Shown piece by piece: positions 29,494-39,481 of a DNA stretch of 40,506 nucleotides. The stretch lies in the NCBI GenBank assembly GCA_021203305.1, contig JAJQBK010000053.1, positions 3,985 through 44,490 of the forward strand. The letters run 5' to 3'. The first letter of the stretch is position 1. Every line of letters begins with the position of its first letter. The notes below the pieces were generated by a model that saw only the letters and a program-made list of their open reading frames with translations, ran no database searches and was not told the origin of the DNA. The stretch comes from Lachnospiraceae bacterium (GTDB lineage: Bacteria > Bacillota > Clostridia > Lachnospirales > Lachnospiraceae). Both the position numbers and the translations under genes were made by a program.

Positions 29494-32088
29494 ATGAACG
29501 TAACGAAATTTACACAGAAATCCATGGAGGCCGTCAACAGCTGTGAGAAAATCGCCATGGATTACGGCAACCAGGAAATTGAACAGGAGCACCTGCTCTA
29601 CAGTCTTTTGACGGTGGAGGACAGTCTGATCGCCAAAATGATAGAGAAGATGGAAATTCAGCTGCCTTATTTCACGAACCGGGTGGAGCAGGCCCTCAGT
29701 AAGCGCCCCAAGGTGCAGGGCGGCCAGCGCTATGTGGGCAACGATCTGAATAAAGCGCTGACCTACGCGGAGGATGAGGCGAAGCAGCTGGGGGATGAGT
29801 ATGTGTCTGTGGAGCATTTGTTCCTGGCGCTTTTGCACTATCCCAACCGGGAAATGAAGGCGATTTTCAAGGAGTTTGGCATCACCAGGGAGCGGTTTTT
29901 GCAGGCGCTTTCCACGGTGCGGGGCAACCAGCGGGTGACCAGCGACAACCCCGAGGCCACCTATGATACGCTGAATAAATACGGCCAGGAGCTGGTGGAG
30001 AAGGCCAGGGACGGCAAGATGGACCCGGTCATCGGCAGAGACGCGGAGATCAGGAACGTGATCCGCATTCTTTCACGGAAGACCAAGAATAATCCGGTGC
30101 TGATCGGAGAGCCCGGCGTGGGCAAGACCGCCGTGGTGGAGGGCCTGGCCCAGAGGATTGTCCGCGGCGATGTGCCGGAGGGACTGAAGGATAAAAAGAT
30201 TTTTTCCCTGGATATGGGAGCGCTGGTGGCCGGCGCCAAGTATCGGGGAGAGTTTGAGGAGCGGCTGAAGGCGGTGCTGGAGGAGGTCAAAAAGAGCGAG
30301 GGACAGATCCTGCTCTTTATTGATGAGCTGCATACGATCGTGGGAGCGGGCAAGACCGAGGGCAGCATGGACGCCGGCAATATGTTAAAGCCCATGCTGG
30401 CCAGGGGGGAGCTTCACTGCATCGGCGCCACGACGCTGGATGAATACCGCAAATATATCGAGAAGGACGCGGCGTTGGAGCGCCGGTTCCAGCCGGTGAT
30501 GGTGGAGGAGCCCACGGTGGAGGATACCATTTCCATTCTCCGCGGCTTGAAGGAGCGCTATGAGGTCTACCACGGCGTAAAGATCATGGACAACGCCCTG
30601 GTGGCGGCGGCCACTCTGTCCCACAGATATATTTCGGACCGGTTTTTGCCGGATAAGGCTATCGACCTGGTGGACGAGGCCTGCGCCCTGATCAAGACGG
30701 AGCTGGACAGCATGCCCACGGAGCTGGATGAACAGCAGCGCCGCATTACCCAGATGGAGATCGAGGAGGCCGCACTGAAAAAGGAGGAGGACCACTTAAG
30801 CCGGGAGCGGCTGGATACCCTGCAGGCGGAGCTTGCGGGACTGCGGGAGGAATTTCAGAATAAAAAGGCTCAGTGGGACAATGAGAAAAAGAGCGTGGAG
30901 GGCCTCTCCGGCTTAAGAGAGGAGATTGAGGAGGTCAACCGGCAGATTCAGCTGGCCAGCCAGTCCGGCGATCTGGAGAAGGCGGCGGAGCTGACCTACG
31001 GAAAGCTTCCCGCGCTGAAGAAGGACCTGGAGCAGCGGGAGGAGCCGATCCGGCAGAACGGCGAGACCCGGCTGGTCCATGAGAGAGTGACAGAGGAGGA
31101 GATTGCCCGCATTGTCAGCCGCTGGACCGGTATTCCGGTGTCCAAACTGACGGAAGGCGAGAGGACAAAAATCCTGCATCTGGACGAGGTTCTTCACAGA
31201 AGGGTGATCGGCCAGGAGGAGGGTGTGACGAAGGTGACGGAGGCCATTCTGCGCTCCAAGGCAGGCATCAAGGACCCCTCAAAGCCCATCGGTTCCTTCC
31301 TGTTTCTGGGACCCACCGGCGTGGGCAAGACGGAGCTTGCCAAATCTCTGGCGGAGGCCTTGTTTGACGATGAGGCCAATATGGTGCGTATCGACATGAG
31401 TGAGTATATGGAGAAATATTCCGTATCCAGGCTCATCGGGGCGCCTCCGGGATATGTAGGCTATGAGGAGGGCGGCCAGCTGACGGAGGCGGTGCGCCGC
31501 AAGCCATACGCGGTGGTGCTGTTTGACGAGATTGAGAAGGCCCATCCGGATGTGTTTAACGTGCTGCTGCAGGTGCTGGACGACGGCCGGATCACGGACT
31601 CTCAGGGCCGTACCGTGGATTTCAAGAACACGATCCTGATTATGACCTCTAACATTGGCGCCCAGTATCTGACGGAGGGCATTGACAGCGAGGGCAATAT
31701 CACGCCCCAGGCTCAAGAGCTGGTCATGCAGGAGCTGAGGAATCATTTTCGCCCGGAGTTCTTAAACCGCCTGGATGAGACAATTTTATTTAAACCATTG
31801 ACGAAAACGGACATTGGCAGTATCATAGACCTGCTTGTGGCGGACATCAACAGGCGGCTGGCGGACCAGGAGCTTTCGGTGGCTTTGTCGCCTGAGGCTG
31901 TGGACTACATCGTGGAAAGCGCATACGATCCGGTGTACGGCGCCCGCCCGCTGAAGCGTTTTATGCAAAAAACTGTGGAAACCCTCTCCGCAAGGCTGAT
32001 TTTGCAGGATAAGGTGCAGACCGGCGACACGATTTACGTGGATGTGGACAGGGAAAGAGGAGGACTATGCTGCCGCGCGATCCAATGA
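29494..32088 (+). CDS. clpB: Protein disaggregase ClpB
   Basis: An 864-residue Hsp100 chaperone that works with DnaK to resolve aggregates. Clp N-domain repeats 1-145, AAA1 with Walker A GEPGVGKT (205-212), middle coiled-coil about 410-520, AAA2 with Walker A GPTGVGKT (606-613) and pore loop GYVGYEEGG. There is no ClpP-binding IGF loop, which distinguishes it from ClpA/ClpC. Length is normal. The ATG follows AAAGGGGG at 7 bases. The stop overlaps a DUF4250 gene. Confidence 0.96.
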   Translation: MNVTKFTQKSMEAVNSCEKIAMDYGNQEIEQEHLLYSLLTVEDSLIAKMIEKMEIQLPYFTNRVEQALSKRPKVQGGQRYVGNDLNKALTYAEDEAKQLGDEYVSVEHLFLALLHYPNREMKAIFKEFGITRERFLQALSTVRGNQRVTSDNPEATYDTLNKYGQELVEKARDGKMDPVIGRDAEIRNVIRILSRKTKNNPVLIGEPGVGKTAVVEGLAQRIVRGDVPEGLKDKKIFSLDMGALVAGAKYRGEFEERLKAVLEEVKKSEGQILLFIDELHTIVGAGKTEGSMDAGNMLKPMLARGELHCIGATTLDEYRKYIEKDAALERRFQPVMVEEPTVEDTISILRGLKERYEVYHGVKIMDNALVAAATLSHRYISDRFLPDKAIDLVDEACALIKTELDSMPTELDEQQRRITQMEIEEAALKKEEDHLSRERLDTLQAELAGLREEFQNKKAQWDNEKKSVEGLSGLREEIEEVNRQIQLASQSGDLEKAAELTYGKLPALKKDLEQREEPIRQNGETRLVHERVTEEEIARIVSRWTGIPVSKLTEGERTKILHLDEVLHRRVIGQEEGVTKVTEAILRSKAGIKDPSKPIGSFLFLGPTGVGKTELAKSLAEALFDDEANMVRIDMSEYMEKYSVSRLIGAPPGYVGYEEGGQLTEAVRRKPYAVVLFDEIEKAHPDVFNVLLQVLDDGRITDSQGRTVDFKNTILIMTSNIGAQYLTEGIDSEGNITPQAQELVMQELRNHFRPEFLNRLDETILFKPLTKTDIGSIIDLLVADINRRLADQELSVALSPEAVDYIVESAYDPVYGARPLKRFMQKTVETLSARLILQDKVQTGDTIYVDVDRERGGLCCRAIQ

Positions 32089-32240
32089 TTTTAATGAGCT
32101 TCATCAATCTGAAATTAAGGGATTATTATCCAACGCTGGAGGATCTGTGCGAGGATCTGGGGGTGTCGGTGGAGGATGTGATGGGGCCGCTGACGAAGGC
32201 CGGGTTCACGTATGATGAGGAGAGGAGGAGGTTCTTTTAA
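32067..32240 (+). CDS. DUF4250 small protein (57 residues)
   Basis: Overlaps the end of clpB by 22 bp in another frame. AGAGGAGG lies just upstream of ATG 32067. The sequence [20 protein letters not shown]...[10 protein letters not shown]...[11 protein letters not shown] follows the DUF4250 pattern (start LPxDPxxLxSxxNxKLRD, end YDxxxNxF). Soluble, likely a helix-turn-helix-like fold by its SLxxLCxxLxV core. Function unknown; coupling to clpB suggests a stress link, which is an inference. Confidence 0.8.
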   Translation: MLPRDPMILMSFINLKLRDYYPTLEDLCEDLGVSVEDVMGPLTKAGFTYDEERRRFF

Positions 32241-32257
32241 GGATTCTAGTGTCAGGC

Positions 32258-32365
32258 TAGTCAGCCTCGTTTATCTGGCTTGCTTCGCTGTGCGGCATGT
32301 TACTTTTAAGTTGAAGACTTGCACAATGCACAGAGGCGCTGCGCCCAGATAAATGAGGCTGACTA
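32258..32365. repeat. 108-bp element with 21-bp inverted arms
   Basis: Arms 32258-32278 and 32345-32365 are inverted copies with a single mismatch that still allows G-U pairing; both run TAGTCAGCC...ATCTGG. The 66-nt interior has partial inner pairing (CTGTGC... and ...GCACAG). No U-tract follows either arm. It could be a palindromic repeat element, a MITE-like remnant or a structured RNA. The remainder of 32241-32552 holds a -10-like TATACT (32519-32524) for the next gene and no other gene. Confidence 0.65.
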
Positions 32366-32552
32366 ACCTTCTCATGGTAAATGACTCCCTTGATATAGAC
32401 TCTGATGTTGTATCCTGATACGGCTGATATTCATATTTATGGGTGACAGGTAACGCTGACCATCGGAGAACTCTGGTAAATGAGCATTCATGATGAGCAT
32501 AATTTTGGTGTAATCTGATATACTGTAATAACGACCAGGTCCGGGTATTAAA

Positions 32553-33260
32553 TTGAATAAAGCACGCAAAAGAGTATCGGCAACGGCCATTTTATACTGG
32601 CTGGTGATGTCAATACTCTTTTTTGATATTGTGATTCAGTGGAATAAGAGGTGGGAGAGCGGACTGGAGGCGGACGCGGAGCCCTATGCGGATCCCTACG
32701 CGGACATCATGTACCTGGCCCTGACTTTTGACGATGGCCCTCATCCGGTGTATACTCCTCTGTTGCTGGATGGCCTGCGGGAGCGCGGTGTGAAAGCCAC
32801 CTTCTTTGTCACGGGAGAAAACGCGTCGGAATATCCGGAGCTGATAGAGCGTATTCAGGAGGAGGGGCACCTGATTGGAAATCACACCTACAGTCATGTG
32901 GAGCTGTCCGCTGTGGGGCAGGAGGTTTTTCTGGAGGAGCTGGAAAAAACAAATCAGGTTCTGAGGGAGCTGACAGGAGAGGAGATTATTTACGTCCGCC
33001 CACCGTATGGCGAGTGGAATAAGGAGATTGAGGAGCTGTGCGGCATGTTTCCGGTGCTCTGGGATGTGGATTCTCTGGACTGGTACAGTAAAAATACCGA
33101 CGCCGTGGTCAGACGGGTGCTGGCGGATGTGGAGGACGGGGACATCATTCTGATGCATGATGGCTATCAAAGTACGGTGGAAGCGGCGCTTTATCTGATC
33201 GATGAGCTCTCGGCGCAGGGGTACGAGTTCGTGACGGTGGATGAGCTGCTGTTTGACTGA
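32553..33260 (+). CDS. Polysaccharide deacetylase (CE4/NodB), membrane-anchored
   Basis: A 235-residue enzyme with a short N-terminal signal anchor (about 11-29) and a NodB domain: TFDDGPH (58-64, metal-binding D61), H111/H115 in HTYSH, RPPYG (149-153), WDVDSLDW and catalytic His in MHDG (H202). These proteins remove N-acetyl groups from peptidoglycan GlcNAc or related sugars outside the cell. The frame begins with TTG 32553 without a clear ribosome site; a later Met (LVMSIL) is an alternative, which would shorten the anchor. Confidence 0.85.
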   Translation: MNKARKRVSATAILYWLVMSILFFDIVIQWNKRWESGLEADAEPYADPYADIMYLALTFDDGPHPVYTPLLLDGLRERGVKATFFVTGENASEYPELIERIQEEGHLIGNHTYSHVELSAVGQEVFLEELEKTNQVLRELTGEEIIYVRPPYGEWNKEIEELCGMFPVLWDVDSLDWYSKNTDAVVRRVLADVEDGDIILMHDGYQSTVEAALYLIDELSAQGYEFVTVDELLFD

Positions 33261-33286
33261 CTACTTAACTGTGAATTGTAATCTGT

Positions 33287-33802
33287 CTACAAAAGCTGCT
33301 CCATTAAATACTGGTAAATCTCCTGATTTTTGCGCTCCCATTTTTCACATACGCTCTGAGCCATTTTCGAATCCGGCACGGAGAGCGTCAGGTCAATCAG
33401 GACGAGCTTTCCCTCCTTCGCTGTCATGTGAACCTCGAATTCGCCGCTGGTGGATCTGTAATAATTGGCGGAAATGCTGTGTTCATTGCGAAGCTGAATC
33501 TCATGCTCATGAAAATAGGAGAGCGTGTCCTTCTTGATTGCAGGATTAATCCTGTCGGAGAGACATCTGAGGGTCTCCCGGCCGTCATTGGTGATCTGCA
33601 GATAAGTGCGGTTGCGGACTGTCTCCGTCTGAATCAGACCGATACGTGGAAGATCATCCAGGGCCTGCCGCAGGGAATAGAAGCTGGCGTAATTCCTGCC
33701 CAGGATAAATTCGCTGACCTGCGCTGTAGTCAGGGGAAATTCCACCTGATTGAGCATATACAATATGAGAAGTTTACATAAAGCCTGTAGCTCCTGCGCC
33801 AT
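33287..33802 (-). CDS. DUF4364 protein, winged-helix-like regulator
   Basis: A 171-residue protein convergent with the deacetylase gene. The N-terminal half (LCKLLILYMLNQVEFPLTTAQVSEFI ... ALDDLPRIGLIQTE ... YLQITNDGRETL) reads as a PadR/winged-helix fold and matches DUF4364 as I recall it. The C-terminal half contains beta-like sequence. Likely a DNA-binding regulator; target unknown. ATG 33802 follows GAGGTAAC. 135 bp separate it from the malic enzyme gene on the same strand. Confidence 0.75.
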   Translation of the reverse strand: MAQELQALCKLLILYMLNQVEFPLTTAQVSEFILGRNYASFYSLRQALDDLPRIGLIQTETVRNRTYLQITNDGRETLRCLSDRINPAIKKDTLSYFHEHEIQLRNEHSISANYYRSTSGEFEVHMTAKEGKLVLIDLTLSVPDSKMAQSVCEKWERKNQEIYQYLMEQLL

Positions 33803-33937
33803 AACTGTTACCTCAGAAAACGTTACTATTCTCTGCCACTTTCCCTATAGATCACCCGAGGGGCGTCTTATTGAGGAATATAGCCTGAACAGGTAATCCG
33901 CAACCCTTCTGCCTGTGCGGGTGCAATCTCATGTACC

Positions 33938-35086
33938 TTAAATATTTGCCTTCACCGCTTCCGCCACAGTCTTCGCCACCCTGGGATCGAACGCTTCCGG
34001 CAGAATGAAGTCCGTGTTCAGCTCCTCATCGGAAACCAGGGAAGCCAGCGCCTTCGCGGCGGCCATTTTCATTTCCTCCGTAATCTGTTTTGCTCTGCCG
34101 TCCAGAGCACCCCGGAAAATACCCGGAAAGGCGATCACGTTGTTGATCTGGTTGGGGAAATCGCTGCGCCCGGTCCCCACCACCGCGGCTCCGGCGGCTT
34201 TGGCGATGTCCGGCATAATTTCCGGTTCCGGATTGGCCATGGCAAAGATGATGGGATCTTTGGCCATGCTTTTTACCATTTCAGCGGTGACCATTTTCGC
34301 GCTGGACACGCCCACAAAGATATCGGCGCCCTTTAATGCGTCTGCCAGAGTTCCTTTTTCTTTCTTTAAATTGGTAACCAGCGACATTTCCTTTTTGATC
34401 CAGTTTAAGCCCTCTTCCCCCTCATAAATCATACCCTTGCGGTCGCAGAGAATCAGATTCGTAAAGCCATAATTCATCAGCAGCTTGGCGATGGCAATGC
34501 CGGCCGCGCCCGCGCCATTGATGACCACCTTACAGTCGGCCGCCTTTTTACCAACTACCTTCAGGGCATTGATGGAAGCCGCCAGCACCACGATGGCGGT
34601 GCCGTGCTGGTCGTCGTGGAATACCGGGATATCCAGGGTTCCCTTAAGCCTCGTCTCAATCTCAAAGCAGCGGGGCGCGGAGATATCCTCCAGATTGATG
34701 CCGCCGAAGGCCGGGGCCAGCCAGGTCACCGCTTTGATGATTTCCTCGGTGTCCTGTGTGTCCAGACAGATCGGCACCGCGTTCACGCCGCCGAATTCCT
34801 TAAATAATACGGATTTGCCTTCCATCACGGGCATGGCCGCCTTAGCGCCGATATTGCCCAGTCCCAGCACCGCGCTGCCATCGGAGACCACCGCCACCGT
34901 GTTGGCCTTCATGGTGTAGGTATAGGCCGCGTCAGGATCCTCAGCGATCACCCTGCAGGGCTCCGCCACGCCCGGCGTGTAGGCGATGGCCAGATCCTCT
35001 CTGGTCTTCACCGGGGCCTTGGACTGAATGTCCAGCTTTCCGTTCCAGATTTTGTGCATTTCCAATGCTTTTTCATTTGTCGTCAT
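33938..35086 (-). CDS. NAD(P)-dependent malic enzyme
   Basis: A 382-residue cytosolic enzyme that converts malate to pyruvate plus CO2, the short bacterial form. The catalytic Tyr in AYTPGVAEPC, Lys in VMEGKS, metal ligands in NLEDISAPRCFEIE and FHDDQHGTA, and the Rossmann motif VINGAGAAGIAIAKLL are seen. MLNM is encoded by TTG CTT AAT ATG; the ATG at 35086 is preferred because AGAGGA sits 9 bases ahead. Coenzyme preference cannot be read reliably. Confidence 0.93.
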   Translation of the reverse strand: MTTNEKALEMHKIWNGKLDIQSKAPVKTREDLAIAYTPGVAEPCRVIAEDPDAAYTYTMKANTVAVVSDGSAVLGLGNIGAKAAMPVMEGKSVLFKEFGGVNAVPICLDTQDTEEIIKAVTWLAPAFGGINLEDISAPRCFEIETRLKGTLDIPVFHDDQHGTAIVVLAASINALKVVGKKAADCKVVINGAGAAGIAIAKLLMNYGFTNLILCDRKGMIYEGEEGLNWIKKEMSLVTNLKKEKGTLADALKGADIFVGVSSAKMVTAEMVKSMAKDPIIFAMANPEPEIMPDIAKAAGAAVVGTGRSDFPNQINNVIAFPGIFRGALDGRAKQITEEMKMAAAKALASLVSDEELNTDFILPEAFDPRVAKTVAEAVKANI

Positions 35087-35200
35087 ATTAAGCAATCCTC
35101 TCGTTCATTTGAAATGATTTATGAAAATCACGGCAATCGGGCGCTAAAAATCCCTTCTTTGTTTCAGGACCCGTCCGTGGATTTTAAACTCGCTTTTAGA

Positions 35201-35229
35201 AGTATACCATTGTGAGGAAAAAATGACAA
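35201..35229 (-). promoter_or_regulatory. Sigma-A promoter of the malic enzyme gene
   Basis: Minus strand TTGTCA (35229-35224), 17-bp spacer, TATACT (35206-35201). The leader is about 105 nt. Confidence 0.7.
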
Positions 35230-35346
35230 CCCGGTATTTCATAAGCGTTTTATGTTTCCCACTGCCGATATGATGCATCTCATGGGTAATTCCGTTGAAA
35301 AAATGTGATTGGGAATGTGGCGGCAGGACATAATTTGTCTCTGCGC

Positions 35347-35375
35347 TTGAAAAATCATGGAATATGTTGTAAATT
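35347..35375 (+). promoter_or_regulatory. Candidate promoter of the aminopeptidase P gene
   Basis: TTGAAA (35347-35352), 17-bp spacer, TAAATT (35370-35375). It would give a leader of about 215 nt. The 512-bp gap 35087-35598 holds this and the divergent malic enzyme promoter; no gene is supported within it. Confidence 0.45.
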
Positions 35376-35598
35376 GTATTTGTTCAGAAACATTGAAAAA
35401 TAAGCTGGAGAAAAAACAAAATATGGGAAGGAGGGGTTTTCGTCTGTCAGAAAAATTTACAGCGAAAAAATCTGCTCATACGTAAAAATGATCGCGGGCA
35501 TGGAATAAATTAAATAATGAATATACAGGCGTATTTTGCAATCCTTATCCAATATATGCGGATTATGGGGAGAGGAGCGGCGCGCCGGAAAGGACAAA

Positions 35599-37386
35599 AT
35601 GACAGTATCAGAGAGAATACAGGCATTAAGAACAGAAATGAAAAAAGTGGGGGTGGACTACTACATCGTGCCATCCGCTGATTTCCACCAGAGCGAGTAT
35701 GTGGGGGAGTATTTTACCACCCGCAGATTTATCACAGGCTTCACCGGCTCCGCGGGAACAGCCCTGATTGGGGCGGATAAGGCGTATCTGTGGACGGACG
35801 GCCGCTATTTCATTCAGGCGGCGCAGCAGCTTGAGGATTCGCCGGTAACATTGATGAAAATGGGGGAGCCGGACGTCCCTACCATTGAGGAATTTTTAAA
35901 AGAATATCTGAAGGAAGGGCAGACCCTGGGCTTTGACGGCCGGGTGGTGTCCAAGGGACAGGGAACGGAGTATGCCGGGATCGCGGAAAAGAACGGCGCG
36001 TCTATTTCCTGTGGGGAGGATCTGATTGACAAAATCTGGGAGGATCGCCCGGCGCTTCCCCATAAACCGGCCTTTCATCTGGATATTCGGTACACCGGCG
36101 AGACCACGGCAAGCAAGCTGTTCCGTATCCGTGAAGAGATGAAAAAAGAGGGCGCCGATGTTCATGTGCTGACCACCCTGGATGATATCTGCTGGACCTT
36201 TAATTTCCGCGGAGACGATATTTCGTATTTCCCGCTGGTACTCAGCTATTGTGTTATTTTCATGGATCATGTAGATCTGTATATGGACGCGGACAAGGCG
36301 GATGAAAAGATGCTGGAGGATTTTGCCGCCAACAACGTGACCATCCGGCCCTACAACGATATTTATCAGGATATTCAAAGGCTGACCGCCGGGCAAATTC
36401 TGCTTTTGGACCCCCGGCGTTTAAACTATGCGCTGTACAACCTGATCCCCGTTGATGTGAAAAAGGTGGAGAAGCGCAATCCGGAAATTCTGATGAAGGC
36501 CGTCAAGAATGAGACGGAGATCGGGAATATCCGTCAGGCTGAAATCAAGGACAGCGTGGCTCATGTGCGTTTCATGAAGTGGCTGAAGGAACATGTGGAA
36601 AAAGAGAGGATCACCGAGATCAGCGCTTCCGACAAGCTGGATGAGTTTCGCGCAGAAATGGGTAATTTCCTGCGTCCCAGCTTCGGCCCCATCAGCTCCT
36701 ATGGCGAGCACGGGGCGATCGTGCATTATTCCTCCACTCCGGAGACGGACGTGGAGCTAAAGCCCGGGTCACTGTACCTGACCGACACCGGCGCGGGGTT
36801 TTATGAAGGCTCTACCGATGTAACCCGTACCTATGCCCTTGGGGAAATACCGCAGATGATGAAGGATCATTTCACCCTGGTGGCCATCAGCAACTTAAGT
36901 CTTGCCAACGTGAAATTTAAGGAGGGCGTCTGCGGAGAGAACCTGGACTATGAGGCGCGCCGTCCCTTCTGGGAGAGAAATCTGGACTATAATCATGGAA
37001 CCGGTCACGGCGTCGGCTATCTGCTGAATATCCATGAAGGACCCGCGGGCTTCCACTGGCGGATCCGCGAGGGGGCTTATGAGCCGTTACAGGAGGGCAT
37101 GGTGATCACCGATGAGCCGGGCATCTATATTGAGGGCTCTCACGGCATCCGCCTGGAGAACGAGGTGTTGGTGCGCAAGGGGGAGAAGAATTCTTACGGG
37201 CAGTTTATGTACCTGGAGACGCTGACGCTGATTCCCTTTGATCTGGACGCCATCAATCCGGAGCTGATGAGCGAGAGGGAGAAGGGCTGGCTGAACACTT
37301 ATCACAGGAGGGTGTATGAGACGCTGAGTCCGATGCTGACGGAGGATGAACGGGAATGGCTGGCGAGGTATACCAGGGAGATTTGA
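35599..37386 (+). CDS. pepP: Xaa-Pro aminopeptidase (aminopeptidase P, M24B), three-domain form
   Basis: A 595-residue metallopeptidase that removes N-terminal residues before Pro. It has two creatinase-like N-domains (about 1-300) and a C-terminal pita-bread catalytic domain. Metal ligands: D396 (TDTG), D407 (STDVTRT), H470 (GTGHGVGY), E506 (TDEPGIY) and E520 (IRLENE). This is the long form, like eukaryotic APP1, not the 440-residue E. coli PepP. ATG 35599 with AAAGGA is favoured; the frame is open to 35536. No signal peptide. Confidence 0.92.
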   Translation: MTVSERIQALRTEMKKVGVDYYIVPSADFHQSEYVGEYFTTRRFITGFTGSAGTALIGADKAYLWTDGRYFIQAAQQLEDSPVTLMKMGEPDVPTIEEFLKEYLKEGQTLGFDGRVVSKGQGTEYAGIAEKNGASISCGEDLIDKIWEDRPALPHKPAFHLDIRYTGETTASKLFRIREEMKKEGADVHVLTTLDDICWTFNFRGDDISYFPLVLSYCVIFMDHVDLYMDADKADEKMLEDFAANNVTIRPYNDIYQDIQRLTAGQILLLDPRRLNYALYNLIPVDVKKVEKRNPEILMKAVKNETEIGNIRQAEIKDSVAHVRFMKWLKEHVEKERITEISASDKLDEFRAEMGNFLRPSFGPISSYGEHGAIVHYSSTPETDVELKPGSLYLTDTGAGFYEGSTDVTRTYALGEIPQMMKDHFTLVAISNLSLANVKFKEGVCGENLDYEARRPFWERNLDYNHGTGHGVGYLLNIHEGPAGFHWRIREGAYEPLQEGMVITDEPGIYIEGSHGIRLENEVLVRKGEKNSYGQFMYLETLTLIPFDLDAINPELMSEREKGWLNTYHRRVYETLSPMLTEDEREWLARYTREI

Positions 37387-37492
37387 TGAGGCTTTCAGCA
37401 TTGTGAGATGAAAATTATTGTTTTCGTCACGCTGTTTGTTGGCTGCCGGAATATCGGTGGGAGGATATAAAATATTTCCACGGGCAATAAGA

Positions 37493-37530
37493 GAAGCCGT
37501 CTCGACTATGAGACGGCTTCCCTGTTTTTT
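37493..37530 (+). terminator. Strong Rho-independent terminator after pepP
   Basis: Perfect 11-bp stem GAAGCCGTCTC (37493-37503) / GAGACGGCTTC (37510-37520), 6-nt loop GACTAT, then a T-run ending at 37530. Confidence 0.93.
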
Positions 37531-37551
37531 CAGTAAGCTGAAATTTTCCTG

Positions 37552-37588
37552 CCTGTGCGGATGCTCCCGGAGCACCCAATCGCACAGG
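37552..37588 (-). terminator. Hairpin likely ending the phosphoglucomutase transcript
   Basis: Outer stem CCTGTGCG (37552-37559) / CGCACAGG (37581-37588), inner stem GCTC/GAGC. It lies 37 bp beyond the stop of the minus-strand gene. The T-tract on the minus strand is poor (AAAATTT), so termination is plausible but not certain. Confidence 0.5.
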
Positions 37589-37624
37589 TGGATTTCCAGG
37601 AGGAAGAGCTATGGCTTTTAAGTC

Positions 37625-39307
37625 TTACGCAAGAATGGGCTTCAGCGCCTCCGCCAGCTGATCCTTCTGCGCCTGTGCTTCCGCCACATCCTTGCCCAGG
37701 GTGGTGAAGTAGGTCTTGATCTTGGGCTCGGTGCCGGAGGGGCGAACCACGGTTGTGGCGCCGCCTTCCAGAGCGTAAATCAGCACGTTCGCGGCGGGAA
37801 GTCCGGTCTCTTCGGGCTTCTGATAATCAGTAACCTTTGTGACCTTATAGCCGCCGATTTCCGCCGGCGGGTTGTCACGCAGCCCCTGCATGATGGAGCT
37901 CATCTTGTCCATGCCGGTGAGACCCGGGAACTCAAAGCTGTCCACCTTATTGAGATATCTGCCGTACTGAGCGTAAAGCTCCTCCAGATGCTCCTTGATG
38001 GAGCTGCCGATGGAGCGGTAGTAGGCCGCCATCTCGCAGATCAGCATGGAGGCGATGACCGCGTCCTTGTCGCGGACATAGGGGCCCGCCAGGTAGCCAT
38101 AGCTCTCCTCGAAGCCGAAGATGAAACGGTCCACCTCGCCTGCCACTTCCAGGCTGGCGATCTGATCGCCTATCCACTTGAAGCCGGTCAGGACAGATCT
38201 CATCTCAACACCGTAGTGAGCGGCCACCGCGTCCGCCAGAGGAGTGGATACAATGGATTTCACAGCCACGGGATTCTGAGGCATGGTGCCCTTTTCAATG
38301 CGTCCCGCGCAAATATAGTCCAGTAAAAGGACGCCCATCTCATTGCCGCTGACCAGCTCGTAGGAGCCGTCCGGACATTTCATGGCGATACCCACGCGGT
38401 CCGCGTCCGGGTCGGTGGCCAGCATCAGGTCGGCGCCGGTCTGCTCGGCCAGCTTCAGGCCCTGCTCCAGGGCGGCGTAGATCTCCGGATTGGGATAGCT
38501 GCAGGTGGTAAAGTAGCCGTTGGGATACTCCTGATCCGGCACGATGGTGATGTCCTCGATGCCGATGTCGTTGAGAACCTGGGTGACAGGAACCAGGCCG
38601 GAGCCGTTTAAGGGACTGTAGACCAGCTTGAGCCCGGCGGTCTTGCACAGACCCGGACGAACCTGGCGTGTCTCAATGGCCTCGTAGAATGCCTTCTTGC
38701 AGTCATCGCCCACGAAGCGGATCAGGCCGTTCTCCACGCCCTCGGCGAAAGAGATATATTTCGCTCCCGTCAGCACATCGGTCTTTAAGATCTCCGCGTA
38801 GACGATAGCGGCGGCGTCATCGGTCATCTGACAGCCGTCCGGGCCGTAGGCCTTGTAGCCGTTGTATTTGGCCGGGTTGTGGGATGCGGTCACCATGATA
38901 CCGGCGTTGCACTGATAATAGCGGGTGGCAAAGGAAAGAGCCGGAACGGGCATCAGCGCGTCATAGAACCTGACACGGATGCCGTTGGCGGCAAGCACCC
39001 CCGCCGCGGTCTTGGCGAAAATATCGCTCTTTAAGCGGCTGTCATAGCTGATGGCAACCAGCTGATTGCCGCCCTGGGTCTTTACCCAGTTGGCCAGGCC
39101 CTGGGTGGCCTGACGTACCACGTAAATGTTCATGCGGTTAGTGCCGGCTCCCAGCACGCCGCGAAGGCCCGCGGTGCCAAATTTCAGCGCTACCGCAAAG
39201 CGATCCTTGATCTCATCGTCATTTCCCGCGATTCTCTGAAGCTCGGGCTTTAAATCCGCGTCCTCCAGACCGGCGGACAGCCAACGCCTGTAATCATCCT
39301 GATACAT
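37625..39307 (-). CDS. Phosphoglucomutase/phosphomannomutase (alpha-D-phosphohexomutase)
   Basis: A 560-residue cytosolic enzyme interconverting glucose-1-P and glucose-6-P (or mannose phosphates). Active-site phosphoserine in TASHNP (S142), metal loop DPDADR, sugar-binding GFEESYGYL and phosphate-binding RPSGTEPK are all intact. Size fits the PgcA/PGM2-like group. The ATG at 39307 is preferred over GTG 39316 because GGAG is then 8 bases upstream. It has its own strong promoter. It supplies sugar phosphate for cell-wall glycans and glycogen in relatives. Confidence 0.93.
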   Translation of the reverse strand: MYQDDYRRWLSAGLEDADLKPELQRIAGNDDEIKDRFAVALKFGTAGLRGVLGAGTNRMNIYVVRQATQGLANWVKTQGGNQLVAISYDSRLKSDIFAKTAAGVLAANGIRVRFYDALMPVPALSFATRYYQCNAGIMVTASHNPAKYNGYKAYGPDGCQMTDDAAAIVYAEILKTDVLTGAKYISFAEGVENGLIRFVGDDCKKAFYEAIETRQVRPGLCKTAGLKLVYSPLNGSGLVPVTQVLNDIGIEDITIVPDQEYPNGYFTTCSYPNPEIYAALEQGLKLAEQTGADLMLATDPDADRVGIAMKCPDGSYELVSGNEMGVLLLDYICAGRIEKGTMPQNPVAVKSIVSTPLADAVAAHYGVEMRSVLTGFKWIGDQIASLEVAGEVDRFIFGFEESYGYLAGPYVRDKDAVIASMLICEMAAYYRSIGSSIKEHLEELYAQYGRYLNKVDSFEFPGLTGMDKMSSIMQGLRDNPPAEIGGYKVTKVTDYQKPEETGLPAANVLIYALEGGATTVVRPSGTEPKIKTYFTTLGKDVAEAQAQKDQLAEALKPILA

Positions 39308-39369
39308 GTCATACACTCCAATCCATTATGTAGTAAAAATTTGGACATTATGCCAGATTTTTCCCTTTC

Positions 39370-39398
39370 ACTATACCGCTTTTTGTGTAGTGTGTCAA
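39370..39398 (-). promoter_or_regulatory. Near-consensus promoter of the phosphoglucomutase gene
   Basis: Minus strand TTGACA (39398-39393), 17-bp spacer, TATAGT (39375-39370). The leader is about 55 nt. Confidence 0.85.
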
Positions 39399-39481
39399 TG
39401 GAAAATGCAGCAGATTGTATAATGATTATCCGTACTATTATCTGTACAGAAAAACAGGATATGTTCCCGTATGATTTCGGC

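Noticed and set aside
32372-32590. 72-codon minus-strand frame upstream of the deacetylase
   Set aside because: Overlaps the deacetylase start, lacks a ribosome site, and shows no family features.
35424-35486. 20-codon frame (ATG GGA AGG AGG ...) upstream of pepP
   Set aside because: No ribosome site before its ATG; the GGAAGGAGGGG inside it is not followed by a usable start codon.
33910-37588. Shared GCCTGTGCGGxTGC motif after two minus-strand genes (33911 and 37551) as a repeat family
   Set aside because: Only about 13 bases are shared and just one copy sits in a convincing hairpin; two copies are not enough to call a repeat.
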